Below, piece after piece: positions 49,485 to 58,108 of a stretch of DNA of 64,000 bases. Numbering within the stretch: position 1 is the first letter of the stretch; each line of letters begins with the position of its first letter. Source of the stretch: Pseudomonadota bacterium (GTDB lineage Bacteria > Pseudomonadota > Gammaproteobacteria > Steroidobacterales > Steroidobacteraceae); NCBI GenBank assembly GCA_021847105.1, contig JAJZUT010000001.1, forward strand, positions 62,001-126,000, in the 5' to 3' direction. Both the position numbers and the translations under genes were made by a program. Under the pieces are notes generated by a model, which did no database searches, was not told the origin of the DNA, and worked only from the letters and a program-made list of their open reading frames with translations.

Positions 49485-51053
49485 ATGACCACTTATCGCG
49501 CCATTGTCCTGACGGCCATGCTCGCCGGTTGGAGCGCTGCGAGCGCGCCGGCTCACGCCAAAACCGCCGCCCCTGCACCGAGCGCCACTCCCGCGAAATA
49601 CTGGACCACTCCGCATACGGTCACGACGCACGGTGTCGTGACTGTTGGCGGCCGTGTCATTCATTACATGGCGAAGGCCGGCACTCTCATTCTGCGGGAC
49701 AAGGCTGACAAGCCAACCGGCGAGATGTTCTACGTCGCATACTTCAAGGATAACGCCAAGCGCAGTCACCGTCCGATCGCGTTCCTCTACAATGGCGGTC
49801 CCGGCGGCAGCTCAGCGCCGCTGCACATCGGAGGATTTGGCCCGGTGCGTGTGCAGACGCTGAGCCATCGGCACACCCCGGCGGCGCCGTACCAACTGGT
49901 CAGCAATCCGTACAGCCTGCTCGATGTGAGCGATCTGGTGTTCGTAGACGCGATGGGCACCGGCTTCAGCCGCATCATCGACAAAGCCGACGGCGGCGTG
50001 GGCACACCCAAGATGTTCTACGGTGTCGATGCCGACGGCAAGACGTTTGCACAGTTCATCACCGACTTTCTCTCGCAGTATGACCGATGGAACTCGCCGA
50101 AATATCTGATCGGCGAGAGCTACGGCACAACGCGTTCCGCGGTGGTTGCCGGCATCCTGGCGAACAGTGACAACATCGATCTCAACGGTGTGGTCCTGCT
50201 GTCCACCATTCTCAATTTCGACACCAGCATCGATCAGGCCAACCTCAATCCGGGCGTGAATCTTCCGTACGCCCTAGCGCTGCCGAGCTACGCGGCGGTC
50301 GCGTGGTATCACAAGCGCCTGAGGCAGCCCCCCGCTCGGCTGCGCCCGTGGCTGGATCAGGTTCAGACCTGGGCGATGGGGCCGTACCTGGCCGCACTCG
50401 AGCGCGGTGCGGCACTGCCCCGCAGCGAGGCTCGCACGGTCGCCGCCCAAATGTCCCAATATACCGGCCTGAGCGAGCACTACCTGTTGAAGGCGGGTCT
50501 GCGCGTGACCGGGCCGCAGTTCGAACACGAACTCCTCGCCGAGGAGGGCAAGACCACCGGGCGGCTCGATGCGCGTTTCTCCGGTCCCACGCTCGACCCG
50601 CTGGCGGAGTACGCCGAGTACGATCCGTTGATTTCCGGCATCGGATCGGCCTACGTCTCGGCGGCCAATCAGTACCTGCGCGACACGTTGCACTTCGGTG
50701 CGGGACACCGTTACGTTTTCTTGTCCGGGAGCATCTGGAACGAATGGAAGTGGTTGCACACCCCGCCCGGTGCGGGCTCGCCTGCGCCGGTCACGCCCAA
50801 CGTGCTGCCGGACCTCGCTGCAGCGATGACGCTGGATCCGGACCTGAAGGTTCTGGTCAATGCCGGGTATTTTGATCTGGCGACACCGTATTACGCAGCG
50901 GTATATCAGATGCGCCAGCTCCCGATGCAGCGCAGCCTGCAGAAGAACATCGAGTTCCGTTTCTATCACACCGGCCACATGATCTATGTGCGCCCGCAGG
51001 GACTTGCACATCTGCACGCCAATATCGCGCAGTTCATCCGCCAGACCGAATGA
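49485..51053 (+). CDS. S10-family serine carboxypeptidase-like protein, secreted
   Basis: A 522-residue alpha/beta-hydrolase peptidase with a Sec signal (YRAIVLTAMLAGWSAASAPAHA). The oxyanion motif is LYNGGPGGSSA. The catalytic triad is Ser212 in GESYGTTR, Asp464 in GYFDLATP and His498 in YHTGHMIY. The bacterial S10 group is common in soil gammaproteobacteria and is probably periplasmic, removing C-terminal residues from peptides. The ATG at 49485 has AAGAGA upstream; a GTG at 49449 is the alternative. A hairpin lies just past the stop. Confidence 0.9.
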   Translation: MTTYRAIVLTAMLAGWSAASAPAHAKTAAPAPSATPAKYWTTPHTVTTHGVVTVGGRVIHYMAKAGTLILRDKADKPTGEMFYVAYFKDNAKRSHRPIAFLYNGGPGGSSAPLHIGGFGPVRVQTLSHRHTPAAPYQLVSNPYSLLDVSDLVFVDAMGTGFSRIIDKADGGVGTPKMFYGVDADGKTFAQFITDFLSQYDRWNSPKYLIGESYGTTRSAVVAGILANSDNIDLNGVVLLSTILNFDTSIDQANLNPGVNLPYALALPSYAAVAWYHKRLRQPPARLRPWLDQVQTWAMGPYLAALERGAALPRSEARTVAAQMSQYTGLSEHYLLKAGLRVTGPQFEHELLAEEGKTTGRLDARFSGPTLDPLAEYAEYDPLISGIGSAYVSAANQYLRDTLHFGAGHRYVFLSGSIWNEWKWLHTPPGAGSPAPVTPNVLPDLAAAMTLDPDLKVLVNAGYFDLATPYYAAVYQMRQLPMQRSLQKNIEFRFYHTGHMIYVRPQGLAHLHANIAQFIRQTE

Positions 51054-51059
51054 GATGCG

Positions 51060-51089
51060 GCGGCGGGGGCGTCCCGCAGCCCCCGCCGC
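51060..51089 (+). terminator. Eleven-pair GC hairpin after the S10 gene
   Basis: GCGGCGGGGGC (51060-51070) pairs with 51079-51089 around an eight-base loop, starting seven bases past the stop. No T-run follows. TATACT directly after it (51090-51095) could be the -10 of the transporter gene, though no good -35 is visible. Confidence 0.5.
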
Positions 51090-51103
51090 TATACTCCCAC
51101 GCC

Positions 51104-52177
51104 ATGGGGGAAATCGGGCCGTCGCAGCCGGTTGAGAACCACGGCAGCGCCTACGCGCTGCTCGCCGCCGCGCTGTTCGGCGCCAGCATTCCGTTCGCGA
51201 AAGTCCTGCTGCAGGGCACCGCGCCGATCACCGTGGCCGGTCTGCTCTATGCCGGCAGCGGCATCGGCCTGACGGCCTGGATCGCGGTACGCGCCGCTGT
51301 GCGACCGCGTGCACGGTCCGGCGGGCTCTGGCACGCCAACGGCGTGCTGTGGCTCACCGGTTCGATTGTCGCCGGCGGCGTGCTCGGACCGCTCCTGCTG
51401 ATGAGCGGTCTGCGTCAGCTGCCGGCGGCGAGCGCCTCACTGCTGCTCAATCTGGAGTCGGTGTTCACGGCGCTCATCGCCTGGTTTGTCTTTCGCGAGA
51501 ACGTCGATCGCCGTGTGCTTCTGGGCTTGCTCGCCATCGTGCTCGGCGGCGTGCTGCTGACCTGGCCGACGCAGCTCGCCCTCAGCGGTGGTGCACTGTG
51601 GATCGCCGGCGCGTGCGCGTGCTGGGCAATCGACAATAACCTCACGCGCAAAGTCTCGATCGGTGATCCCGTGCTGATCGCGGCGTTGAAGGGCGTGTGC
51701 GCCGGCGCGGTCAACCTTGGCATCGCCGCCTCACTGGGGCTCCCATGGCCGCACGCGGCCCTCATTGCCGGCGCCGGGCTGCTCGGCTTCGTCGGTTATG
51801 GGGTCAGTCTGACGCTGTTCGTGCTGGCGCTGCGTCACCTGGGCGCGGCGCGCACGGGTGCATACTTTTCCACCGCCCCGTTCATCGGCGCGTCGCTCTC
51901 GTTGCTGGTGTTCCGGCGCCTGCCGGACCCCTCGCTGTTACTGGCGGCAGCCCTGATGGGTCTGGGGGTGTGGCTGCATCTGACCGAGACCCACGCACAT
52001 CCGCACAGCCACCCGCGCCTGCAGCACGCTCACAGCCATCGTCATGATGCGCATCATCAGCACACGCACGATTTTCCGTGGGACGGACGCGAACCGCATG
52101 ATCACGAGCATGTGCACGAGCCTCTGACGCACACGCACGCGCATTTTCCTGACATCCATCATCGTCACGAGCATTGA
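51104..52177 (+). CDS. EamA/DMT-family transporter with histidine-rich C-terminus
   Basis: A 357-residue inner-membrane protein with ten hydrophobic segments in two EamA repeats (about 17-150 and 165-290). RDXL-like turns and the ALAGACACWAIDNNLTRK-type start of the second repeat are recognisable. The last 66 residues carry 24 histidines interleaved with Asp/Glu (HAHSHRHDAHH and similar), a likely cytoplasmic metal-binding tail for Ni, Co or Zn. It is probably a metabolite or metal efflux carrier. The ATG at 51104 is chosen; an ATG at 51050 would overlap the S10 stop and pass through the hairpin. Confidence 0.88.
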   Translation: MGEIGPSQPVENHGSAYALLAAALFGASIPFAKVLLQGTAPITVAGLLYAGSGIGLTAWIAVRAAVRPRARSGGLWHANGVLWLTGSIVAGGVLGPLLLMSGLRQLPAASASLLLNLESVFTALIAWFVFRENVDRRVLLGLLAIVLGGVLLTWPTQLALSGGALWIAGACACWAIDNNLTRKVSIGDPVLIAALKGVCAGAVNLGIAASLGLPWPHAALIAGAGLLGFVGYGVSLTLFVLALRHLGAARTGAYFSTAPFIGASLSLLVFRRLPDPSLLLAAALMGLGVWLHLTETHAHPHSHPRLQHAHSHRHDAHHQHTHDFPWDGREPHDHEHVHEPLTHTHAHFPDIHHRHEH

Positions 52178-52197
52178 GCGCTCGCACGGCGCGCAGG

Positions 52198-52890
52198 TTA
52201 GCGGCCTCCCCGGTTCACTGCAGGACGTCGAATCCGCTCGATCCGGTACACCGATGCCGGCGGCAGATTGTTCGCCACCCAACCAATCCGCTCGGCACGC
52301 AGACCGAGGCGCTTGAGAATCACCGCGGGGACCGGGCACATCGGCCCATAGGTGAATTGATAGAACGCGCCACCACTGCGCAACCGGCGAAACGAGCCGC
52401 ACAGGATGCGCAGGATTTCCCGGCGCGGCATCGACAGGAGAGGCAATCCGCTCACCACAGAGCCGGCCGTGCGCCCCTCGAATGGGTCGACGCGATACAG
52501 CTGCCCCGCCTCCATATCGAGCACACGGGCGGCCGGGAAGCGCTTCTGCAGCAACCGTGCGAAATGCGGGTGCGCCTCCACGAGAACCAGCTGACGCTCC
52601 GGCACGCCGCGTTCGAGCAGTGCCCGGGTGAATACGCCCGTGCCCGCGCCCAGCTCGATCACCGGTCCAGTGTGGTCGGCGATTTCCGAGGTGATCAGCC
52701 GAGCCAGCGCCCGACTGGATGGCGCAACGGCACCGACGCGACGCGGGTCGCGCAGCCCGGCGCGCAGAAATGCGAGCGCATCAGCTGAAAACTTCAGCGC
52801 CCGCACGCGAAGCGTGCCACCGGAGTGGACCGGGTCGGCGGGATCGCGGACGCGCTGCGGCGTCGATCGACTGGAATGCGCGAGATCCAT
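52198..52890 (-). CDS. Phospholipid N-methyltransferase-like SAM methyltransferase
   Basis: A 230-residue class I methyltransferase resembling PmtA/KsgA-like enzymes. ALAFLRAGLRDPRRVGAVAPSSRALARLI precedes motif I VIELGAGTGVFTRALL. The SGLPLLSMP segment (motif IV-like) and FTYGPMCPVPAVILKRLGLRAER follow. The proline/basic ending suggests membrane association. The likely role is methylation of phosphatidylethanolamine, but related rRNA or small-molecule functions cannot be excluded. The ATG at 52890 is preferred to 52944. It converges with the transporter gene, 20 bp apart. Confidence 0.8.
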   Translation of the reverse strand: MDLAHSSRSTPQRVRDPADPVHSGGTLRVRALKFSADALAFLRAGLRDPRRVGAVAPSSRALARLITSEIADHTGPVIELGAGTGVFTRALLERGVPERQLVLVEAHPHFARLLQKRFPAARVLDMEAGQLYRVDPFEGRTAGSVVSGLPLLSMPRREILRILCGSFRRLRSGGAFYQFTYGPMCPVPAVILKRLGLRAERIGWVANNLPPASVYRIERIRRPAVNRGGR

Positions 52891-53056
52891 GGCCTGCTCC
52901 GGATAGTTGTCGGGGAAACACGACGAACGTGCCGCGTTCGTCACGTCGTGTACGTTGGACTGTAGCCAAGCAAGACGGTTCGATCAACCCGCACGCGCCG
53001 CAACGCACCGCGCTGATTTTTCCACCTCAGCGCGCCAGGCTGGACCGAGTCCATGA

Positions 53057-53731
53057 CTACCCGGCGAATGCAAGCCGCACCATGCCACTGTACGGCACAC
53101 TCGGCAGTGCCCGCCAGTTTGCAACTCGTAGGGCAATGCGCGCGCGTCTTGCCGGAGAGAGCCATGCCGCAAGACGCTGGCGTTTCCGCGCGGCGAACGC
53201 ATGCACTTGCGCTAAGTTGTCGATATGAACGTTCGGGGACGTGGTCCTGGCCGCGATTGCGTACCAGTAATATGCTCGCACGCGGTCCAGGGGCACGAGC
53301 ACCCCCGCTGAATATAGATTGCCCAATTGCAATTGAGCCGCCGGAGCGCCGCGACGCGCGGCGCGCCGGATCCAAGTCAGCGCAAGCACGGTGCTCTGCC
53401 GCACGCCCTCACCGCGCAAATACAGCCAGCCGAGTCGGTCCTGCGCCGACGCGAGATTGGCGCTGGCCGCACGCTGGATCCATCGCACAGCGGCAGCTCG
53501 TTGCCGCCGCGAATGCGCCGCCTGCATCAGCAGCACACCGTAATTGAGCTCGGCGCGCGGATTGCCCTGCCGGGCCGATGCCGCAAGGGCCTGTGAAAAT
53601 GCCTGTGGTCCAGCGGGCGGCGCCGTCGATGCGCATCCGGCGAGACCCGCCACGAGCGCACCGGCAAGAAAAATGCTGCGAGTGCGCGCAGGAATGGCTA
53701 CACCCTTGATGTGATCACTCAGGCTTCTCAT
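53057..53731 (-). CDS. Sel1-repeat lipoprotein
   Basis: A 224-residue protein with a signal ending in the lipobox LAGC (VAGLAGCAS). It has about three Sel1/TPR-like repeats at 40-150, for example PRAELNYGVLLMQAAHS, ASAQDRLGWLYLRGEGV and PAAQLQLGNLYSAGVLVPLD. A basic C-terminal region (LAAWLSPARRARIALRVANW) follows. Sel1 repeats serve as protein-binding scaffolds. A start at 53761 is possible, but 53731 gives a proper signal. It is separate from the downstream gene. Confidence 0.8.
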   Translation of the reverse strand: MRSLSDHIKGVAIPARTRSIFLAGALVAGLAGCASTAPPAGPQAFSQALAASARQGNPRAELNYGVLLMQAAHSRRQRAAAVRWIQRAASANLASAQDRLGWLYLRGEGVRQSTVLALTWIRRAARRGAPAAQLQLGNLYSAGVLVPLDRVRAYYWYAIAARTTSPNVHIDNLAQVHAFAARKRQRLAAWLSPARRARIALRVANWRALPSVPYSGMVRLAFAG

Positions 53732-53824
53732 GCGGCAGCGCCCTCGGTGGACGAAGCGCACTATGCGCGCGGGCCGTCACCGAATCAATTGCCGCCGAGG
53801 CCGGGAGCAGGCGCAGAGTACCGC

Positions 53825-54457
53825 TCAATCTGACGCGGCAAGCAAGTGCTTGTGCATCGCCCAGCCGTGTCCGACCAGAACCCCCGCAGACACGCCGAAG
53901 AAGCTCCCGGCGATGATGTCGCTGATGAAATGCCAGTCGCCAACGACCAGCAGCACCGCGGCAACGGTCAACAGCCCGCTCAGCGGCCAGATGCTGGCGC
54001 GGTAGAGTCGCATGAAGACTCCAGCCAGCGCACCGGCAAGCACCATGTGGCCCGAGGGGAAGCTGCTCTGTGCCGAACCCTTCCAGAGGTGCAGCGCATG
54101 CCGCGCGCCGTGCATCACGGCAGTGGGATTGGGCACGCCGAACAGGGGTTTCAGAATGTGGCTGTTGATGCTGTAGGCGCAGATCGAGGCCAGACAGCCC
54201 AGTGCGACGGTCTCGGCGAGCAGCGACAAGTGGCCGCGCACGAGCCGCGCAAGAATCAGCACCACGGCGATGGCCGCCTCGATGCTCAGGAGTACCGGTG
54301 CGCCGAGCGGCTTGTCCAGAGGATGCAGAAAGCGGCTGATCTTCCAGCAAGAGGCGGCGACGGGCAGGTCGACGCTCATGAAGGAAACCAGGGCGAGCGC
54401 GGCACACGTTAGCAGCAGGAGCAGCCAGAGTTCCATGGCGGGACAGAACCGTTTCAC
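53825..54457 (-). CDS. PAP2-family membrane phosphatase
   Basis: A 210-residue membrane protein with about five to six helices and the PAP2 phosphatase motifs: KPLFGVPNP (shortened KxxxxxxRP), SSFPSGHM, and GDWHFISDIIAG with the catalytic His and Asp. It probably dephosphorylates a lipid such as phosphatidate or undecaprenyl pyrophosphate at the periplasmic face. The GTG at 54457 has GGAGG ten bases upstream; an ATG seven codons later is possible. Confidence 0.86.
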   Translation of the reverse strand: MKRFCPAMELWLLLLLTCAALALVSFMSVDLPVAASCWKISRFLHPLDKPLGAPVLLSIEAAIAVVLILARLVRGHLSLLAETVALGCLASICAYSINSHILKPLFGVPNPTAVMHGARHALHLWKGSAQSSFPSGHMVLAGALAGVFMRLYRASIWPLSGLLTVAAVLLVVGDWHFISDIIAGSFFGVSAGVLVGHGWAMHKHLLAASD

Positions 54458-54896
54458 GTCGTCGATACCTCCGGCGCGACAGTAGCATCCGCGCCGCGTT
54501 TGGGCGAGCCTCGCGAGCGCCAGCGGGCACTGGCCGCTCCGCCGTGAGGACGATCAAGTCGACACACCCCGGGCGCGGTTCAATCACCGGCGGGCCCGGC
54601 ATCATGCGGCGCCCTGGTGGGCACACTCGATGGCCTCGAGCGTGCGCAGTGGTACGGCAGCCCGAACCGACGCACTTTGCGCCCATCCAGCGCTGACGCA
54701 TTGAAGAGCACTTCGTTGCAGCCAACACCTGCGGCGCGTCGCGTGCGTTTGTTGGTTCAGGACGGCCAGAGGTGCGGCGAGTCCGAATGCACTCCCTGCT
54801 CAGGCAGCGCAGATGTGCAAAGGTTCCAAAGCCGCGCGTGAGGTCATGAAGAGATGCATGCGCTTGCCCGATGGGTGCTCTTGGGTGGGCGGCAGC
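54458..54896 (+). other. Intergenic spacer, nothing recognised
   Basis: About 440 bp between the PAP2 gene and the XRE regulator gene. Open frames on both strands are short or antisense extensions without recognisable domains. No tRNA or repeat was seen. It marks the start of the looser, accessory-looking part of the window. Confidence 0.5.
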
Positions 54897-55754
54897 TCAA
54901 CGCGGGCTGGCGCGCTCAGCTACCGAATCCGTCAACAGAGCGGCGAGTCGCTCCGCGTCCTGGTCGGTCGCGGGGTTGTAGATCACCAGGCTGAGGTCGG
55001 TTCGTCCGTCGACCGCAAAGGTCGAATATTCGAATGCAAACGTGCCAAGAAGGGGATGACGTATCGACTTCACGGCCTCGCCATAGGCACCGCGGACGTC
55101 GTTGCTCTGCCACATCGCCTTGAATTCCGGACTGCGGCGGCAAAGTTCCTCGACCAGCGGCGCGATCTCGTCCGCTGCTCCCGCACGGACCGTCTCGTGC
55201 CGGAAGGCGCCGAGCACCGACCGCGCGACGCTTTCCCAATCGTATTGCGCCGTGCGGGCGTGCGGATCGAGAAACAGCCAGCGCAGGATGTTGCGTCGCT
55301 CCGCAGGCAGCGCACCATAGTTCATCAGCATCACGGTCGCAGCGCGGTTCCATGCCGCGACGTCCCAGGTCGCGGTTCGGATGATCGCGGGGCTCGGGTC
55401 GAGCGCATCGAGTACCCGTTGCAGCCGCGGCGAAACGCCATCGCTCTTCTGGTAGCGCACCTCCGGAGGGCGGCCAAGACCGAGCAGAAACAGATGCTCG
55501 CGCTCTGCGTCAGTCAGCAGGAGCGCTCGCGCAATGCGGTCGAGTACCGCGGCCGAGGGGGCGCCACCGCGGCCCTGCTCGAGCCAGGTGTACCAGGTGG
55601 CGCTGATATGCGCGCGCTGGGCGACCTCCTCGCGCCGCAGGCCGGATGTGCGGCGGCGGGCCACGGGAAAGCCGAGGGCAGCGGGATCGAGCTTCAGGCG
55701 GTGGTGCTTGAGAAACGCACCCAGTCGGTTTTGATCGCCGTTCGGCGTGCCCAC
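54897..55754 (-). CDS. XRE-family transcriptional regulator, MmyB-like
   Basis: A 285-residue regulator. The N-terminal helix-turn-helix (about 12-85) reads RTSGLRREEVAQRAHISATWYTWLEQGR, the diagnostic MmyB-type start. The C-terminal ligand-binding domain (about 110-275, MmyB_LBD/PAS-like) has WDVAAWNRAATVML, NILRWLFLDPHARTAQYDWE and HPLLGTFAFEYSTFAV. Such regulators usually repress the adjacent oxidoreductase gene and may sense a fatty acid or other hydrophobic ligand. It diverges from the SDR gene across a 92-bp gap holding a duplicated operator-like element. Confidence 0.9.
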   Translation of the reverse strand: MGTPNGDQNRLGAFLKHHRLKLDPAALGFPVARRRTSGLRREEVAQRAHISATWYTWLEQGRGGAPSAAVLDRIARALLLTDAEREHLFLLGLGRPPEVRYQKSDGVSPRLQRVLDALDPSPAIIRTATWDVAAWNRAATVMLMNYGALPAERRNILRWLFLDPHARTAQYDWESVARSVLGAFRHETVRAGAADEIAPLVEELCRRSPEFKAMWQSNDVRGAYGEAVKSIRHPLLGTFAFEYSTFAVDGRTDLSLVIYNPATDQDAERLAALLTDSVAERASPR

Positions 55755-55765
55755 GGAGGTACTCG

Positions 55766-55801
55766 CTATACCAGGATAAGATCTCTACTTTACCAGGATA
55801 A
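55766..55801 (+). promoter_or_regulatory. Direct repeat operator between XRE regulator and SDR
   Basis: CTATACCAGGATAA (55766-55779) and CTTTACCAGGATAA (55788-55801) differ at one position and are spaced 22 bp start to start, two helical turns. The minus strand reads TTATCCTGGTA twice. The repeats lie 12 bp from the regulator start and 46 bp from the SDR start, a suitable place for the XRE protein to control both. Confidence 0.65.
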
Positions 55802-55846
55802 AGGCGGACGGCAGACTGCCGGTTATTCATCACGGGAGAGCGAACC

Positions 55847-56743
55847 ATGCGTGTTTTCGTGACCGGCGCCACGGGCTTCATCGGATTGGCCGTCGTGAGG
55901 GAGTTGATCGGCAACGGCCACCACGTCCTGGGCCTGTGCCGTTCGGCGGACAAGGCTCACGCGCTGGCGTCTGCGGGTGCCGAGGTACACAGCGGCTCGA
56001 CCGAGGATCTGGACAGCCTGCGCAGCGCCGCGGACCGATGCGATGGTGTCATTCACCTGGCCTTCAATCACGACTTCTCAACGTTCAAGTCCAATTGCGA
56101 ACACGACAGACACGTCATCCTCGCGCTCGGCTCGGCGCTCGCGGGCTCCTCGCGCCCGCTACTCGTCACCTCCGGGACGGGCATCGCGCGCGCCACATCC
56201 GGACAGCATGCCACGGAAGACGGGCCCACCCTGAGCGCCGCCGAGTCTCCACGAGCGGCCTCGGAGGAGGCGGCCAGCTCGGCGGCAGCGACCGGCGTCA
56301 ATGTCTCAGTGGTACGGCTTCCGCAGGTCCATGACACCCGCAGACAGGGCCTGGTGAGCTACCTGATCGCGGTTGCGCGCGAAAAGGGGCTGTGCGCGTA
56401 CCTCGGCGACGGGCTGAACCGCTGGCCTGCGGCGCATGTGCTCGACGTGGCCCGGCTCTACCGCCTGGCACTCGAGCAAGGCCAGCCTGGCGCACGCTAT
56501 CACGCGGTCGCCGAACCAGGCATTGCACTGCGGGAAATGGTGGGGGTCATCGCGCAGCATCTGAAGCTCCCGATCCGCTCCGTGGCGCAACCGGAGGCCG
56601 AGGCGTATTTCGGCTGGATGAGCCCGTTCGCGGCGCTCGATATGCCGGCCAGCAGTGACTGGACCCGCAGAGAGTTGGGTTGGCAACCCATGGGACCGGG
56701 GATGATGGAGGACCTTCAGCGCCTGGATTTGTCCGGGCAGTGA
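55847..56743 (+). CDS. Extended SDR / NAD-dependent epimerase-like oxidoreductase
   Basis: A 298-residue protein with the N-terminal NAD(P) loop [19 protein letters not shown]. It lacks a clear Tyr-x3-Lys motif, typical of atypical SDRs. [37 protein letters not shown] and the C-terminal [21 protein letters not shown] follow known NAD(P)-binding proteins regulated by MmyB-type repressors. The substrate is unknown. It is divergent from the XRE gene and probably its target. Confidence 0.85.
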   Translation: MRVFVTGATGFIGLAVVRELIGNGHHVLGLCRSADKAHALASAGAEVHSGSTEDLDSLRSAADRCDGVIHLAFNHDFSTFKSNCEHDRHVILALGSALAGSSRPLLVTSGTGIARATSGQHATEDGPTLSAAESPRAASEEAASSAAATGVNVSVVRLPQVHDTRRQGLVSYLIAVAREKGLCAYLGDGLNRWPAAHVLDVARLYRLALEQGQPGARYHAVAEPGIALREMVGVIAQHLKLPIRSVAQPEAEAYFGWMSPFAALDMPASSDWTRRELGWQPMGPGMMEDLQRLDLSGQ

Positions 56744-56879
56744 GGCACCGGCGGGCCGCTGCGCGTTGACCCGATTCGCGCCGGATCTGCTGGCATCGAG
56801 CGCATCTGCCGCGAGCCATGGCGAACGCTCGTGCGACGGGCGGTATACTTGCTCATTGATCCGTCCCCGGGAGCCAGGC

Positions 56880-57119
56880 ATGAGCGAAGATCTGCAGAGC
56901 GAACTCGAGCGGCTGCGTGCCGAGAACGCACGCTTGAAGCAGGCGGGCCGGGGCAAGCTTGCGATGAAGGTGAGTGAAAAAGGGGCGCTGTCCGTCTATG
57001 GCATGGGGCGATTTCCGGTCACGCTCTACAAAGAGCAGTGGCTGCGGCTGCTTGCCATGGCTGAGGAAATCAAGGCCTTCATCGAGGCGAACCAGGACAG
57101 CCTGAAGTCCAAGGAATGA
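56880..57119 (+). CDS. Small conserved hypothetical protein
   Basis: A 79-residue protein. A short coiled coil (EDLQSELERLRAENARLKQ) is followed by a conserved block, KLAMKVSEKGALSVYGMGRF then PVTLYKEQWLRLLAMAEEIKAFI. I recognise this as a recurring small bacterial protein of unknown function, with the SVYGxGRFPVTLYKEQW core as its signature. TATACT at 56844-56849 may be a -10. The next gene begins 13 bp after its stop. Confidence 0.8.
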   Translation: MSEDLQSELERLRAENARLKQAGRGKLAMKVSEKGALSVYGMGRFPVTLYKEQWLRLLAMAEEIKAFIEANQDSLKSKE

Positions 57120-57132
57120 GCGGCTCGACGCT

Positions 57133-57459
57133 GTGCCTAACCGAGTTGCGTCTGCGCCGTTGACCGTCACGCCCCCAGTCACGGACAACCCGTCGCGTCA
57201 GCGCTTCGAGCTCTCTGTGCAGGGCGCAGAAGCGTTCATCGATTATCTCCGAGACGGCAACATCCTGACTCTGACCTATGCGCAAGTCCCCGGACATCTG
57301 CGGGGCAGCGGCGTCGGCACGATGTTGGTGAAGGGCGCTCTGCAGATCGTGCGCCAACGACATCAGACCGTGGTGCCGCAGTGCTCCTTCGTCGCCGCCT
57401 ATATGGCAAGGCACCCGGAAACCCATGACCTGCTGGCCGCGCACTGTCAGAAGCGCTGA
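57133..57459 (+). CDS. GNAT-family N-acetyltransferase, YidJ-like
   Basis: A 108-residue minimal GNAT protein (Gcn5-related, YidJ type, about 80-residue domain). RFELSVQGAEAFIDYLRDGN, then LTLTYAQVPGHLRGSGVGTMLV with the acetyl-CoA loop RGSGVG, then VVPQCSFVAAYMARHPE are the family's characteristic strands. The substrate is unknown. It starts with GTG at 57133, 13 bp after the small conserved gene. The downstream methyltransferase begins 34 bp after its stop. Confidence 0.85.
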   Translation: MPNRVASAPLTVTPPVTDNPSRQRFELSVQGAEAFIDYLRDGNILTLTYAQVPGHLRGSGVGTMLVKGALQIVRQRHQTVVPQCSFVAAYMARHPETHDLLAAHCQKR

Positions 57460-57493
57460 GGCGGGCTCACCACCTCGGCTGGCGACGACTCCT

Positions 57494-58108
57494 GTGGGCA
57501 TCTATCAAAACGTCCTGTTCCCACGTCTGTGCAATCTCGTGATGCGCAATCATCGCTTCACGCCTTACCGGCAACGGGTGATCGGCGCGGCGCAGGGACG
57601 GGTCCTGGAGATCGGCGCCGGCTCGGGTCTGAATTTCCCATACTACGGTCCGTGCGTGCGGGAGATTATCGCGCTCGAGCCCTCCCCACGCCTCATCGGC
57701 ATGGCCGGCCAGAATTGTCGCGTGAAGGACCTGCCGGTCACTTTTCTCGCGGCATCGGCCGAGGCCATTCCGCTCGACAGCCGCAGCATCGATACCGTCG
57801 TCATGACCTGGACGCTGTGCAGCATCCCCGATGTCACCGCGGCACTGAGCGAAATGCGGCGCGTTCTGAATCCGAACGGCCGGCTTTTATTCGTAGAGCA
57901 TGGCGCTGCGCCCGACGCTCGCCTGCGCCGCTGGCAGGACCGGCTCTCCCCCGCGTGGCAGACCTTGAGCGGCGGCTGCCATCTCAATCGGGCGACCCGC
58001 GAGCTGCTCGAAGCGAACGGCTTTCTCATCGAGCAGCTCGCCACGGGCTATATGGGCGCCCCGAAACTGCTCACCTTCATGTCCGAAGGCCACGCACAGG
58101 TCCGCTAG
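57494..58108 (+). CDS. Class I SAM-dependent methyltransferase (UbiE/METTL7-like)
   Basis: A 204-residue methyltransferase starting at GTG 57494 (VGIYQNVLFPRLCNLVM). Motif I is RVLEIGAGSGLNFPYY, the post-I acidic residue lies in IIALEPSPRLIGMA, and DTVVMTWTLCSIPDVTAALSEMRRVL and GRLLFVEHGAAPD are motifs IV-V. The C-terminal GGCHLNRATRELLEANGF and YMGAPKLLTFMSEGHA match METTL7-like proteins. The substrate is unknown. Its 3' end overlaps the decayed SYLF gene on the other strand. Confidence 0.85.
   Translation: MGIYQNVLFPRLCNLVMRNHRFTPYRQRVIGAAQGRVLEIGAGSGLNFPYYGPCVREIIALEPSPRLIGMAGQNCRVKDLPVTFLAASAEAIPLDSRSIDTVVMTWTLCSIPDVTAALSEMRRVLNPNGRLLFVEHGAAPDARLRRWQDRLSPAWQTLSGGCHLNRATRELLEANGFLIEQLATGYMGAPKLLTFMSEGHAQVR

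Noticed and set aside
53715..54728. 337-codon minus-strand frame
   Set aside because: It overlaps the PAP2 gene in another frame; the PAP2 frame carries the catalytic motifs and a GGAGG site.
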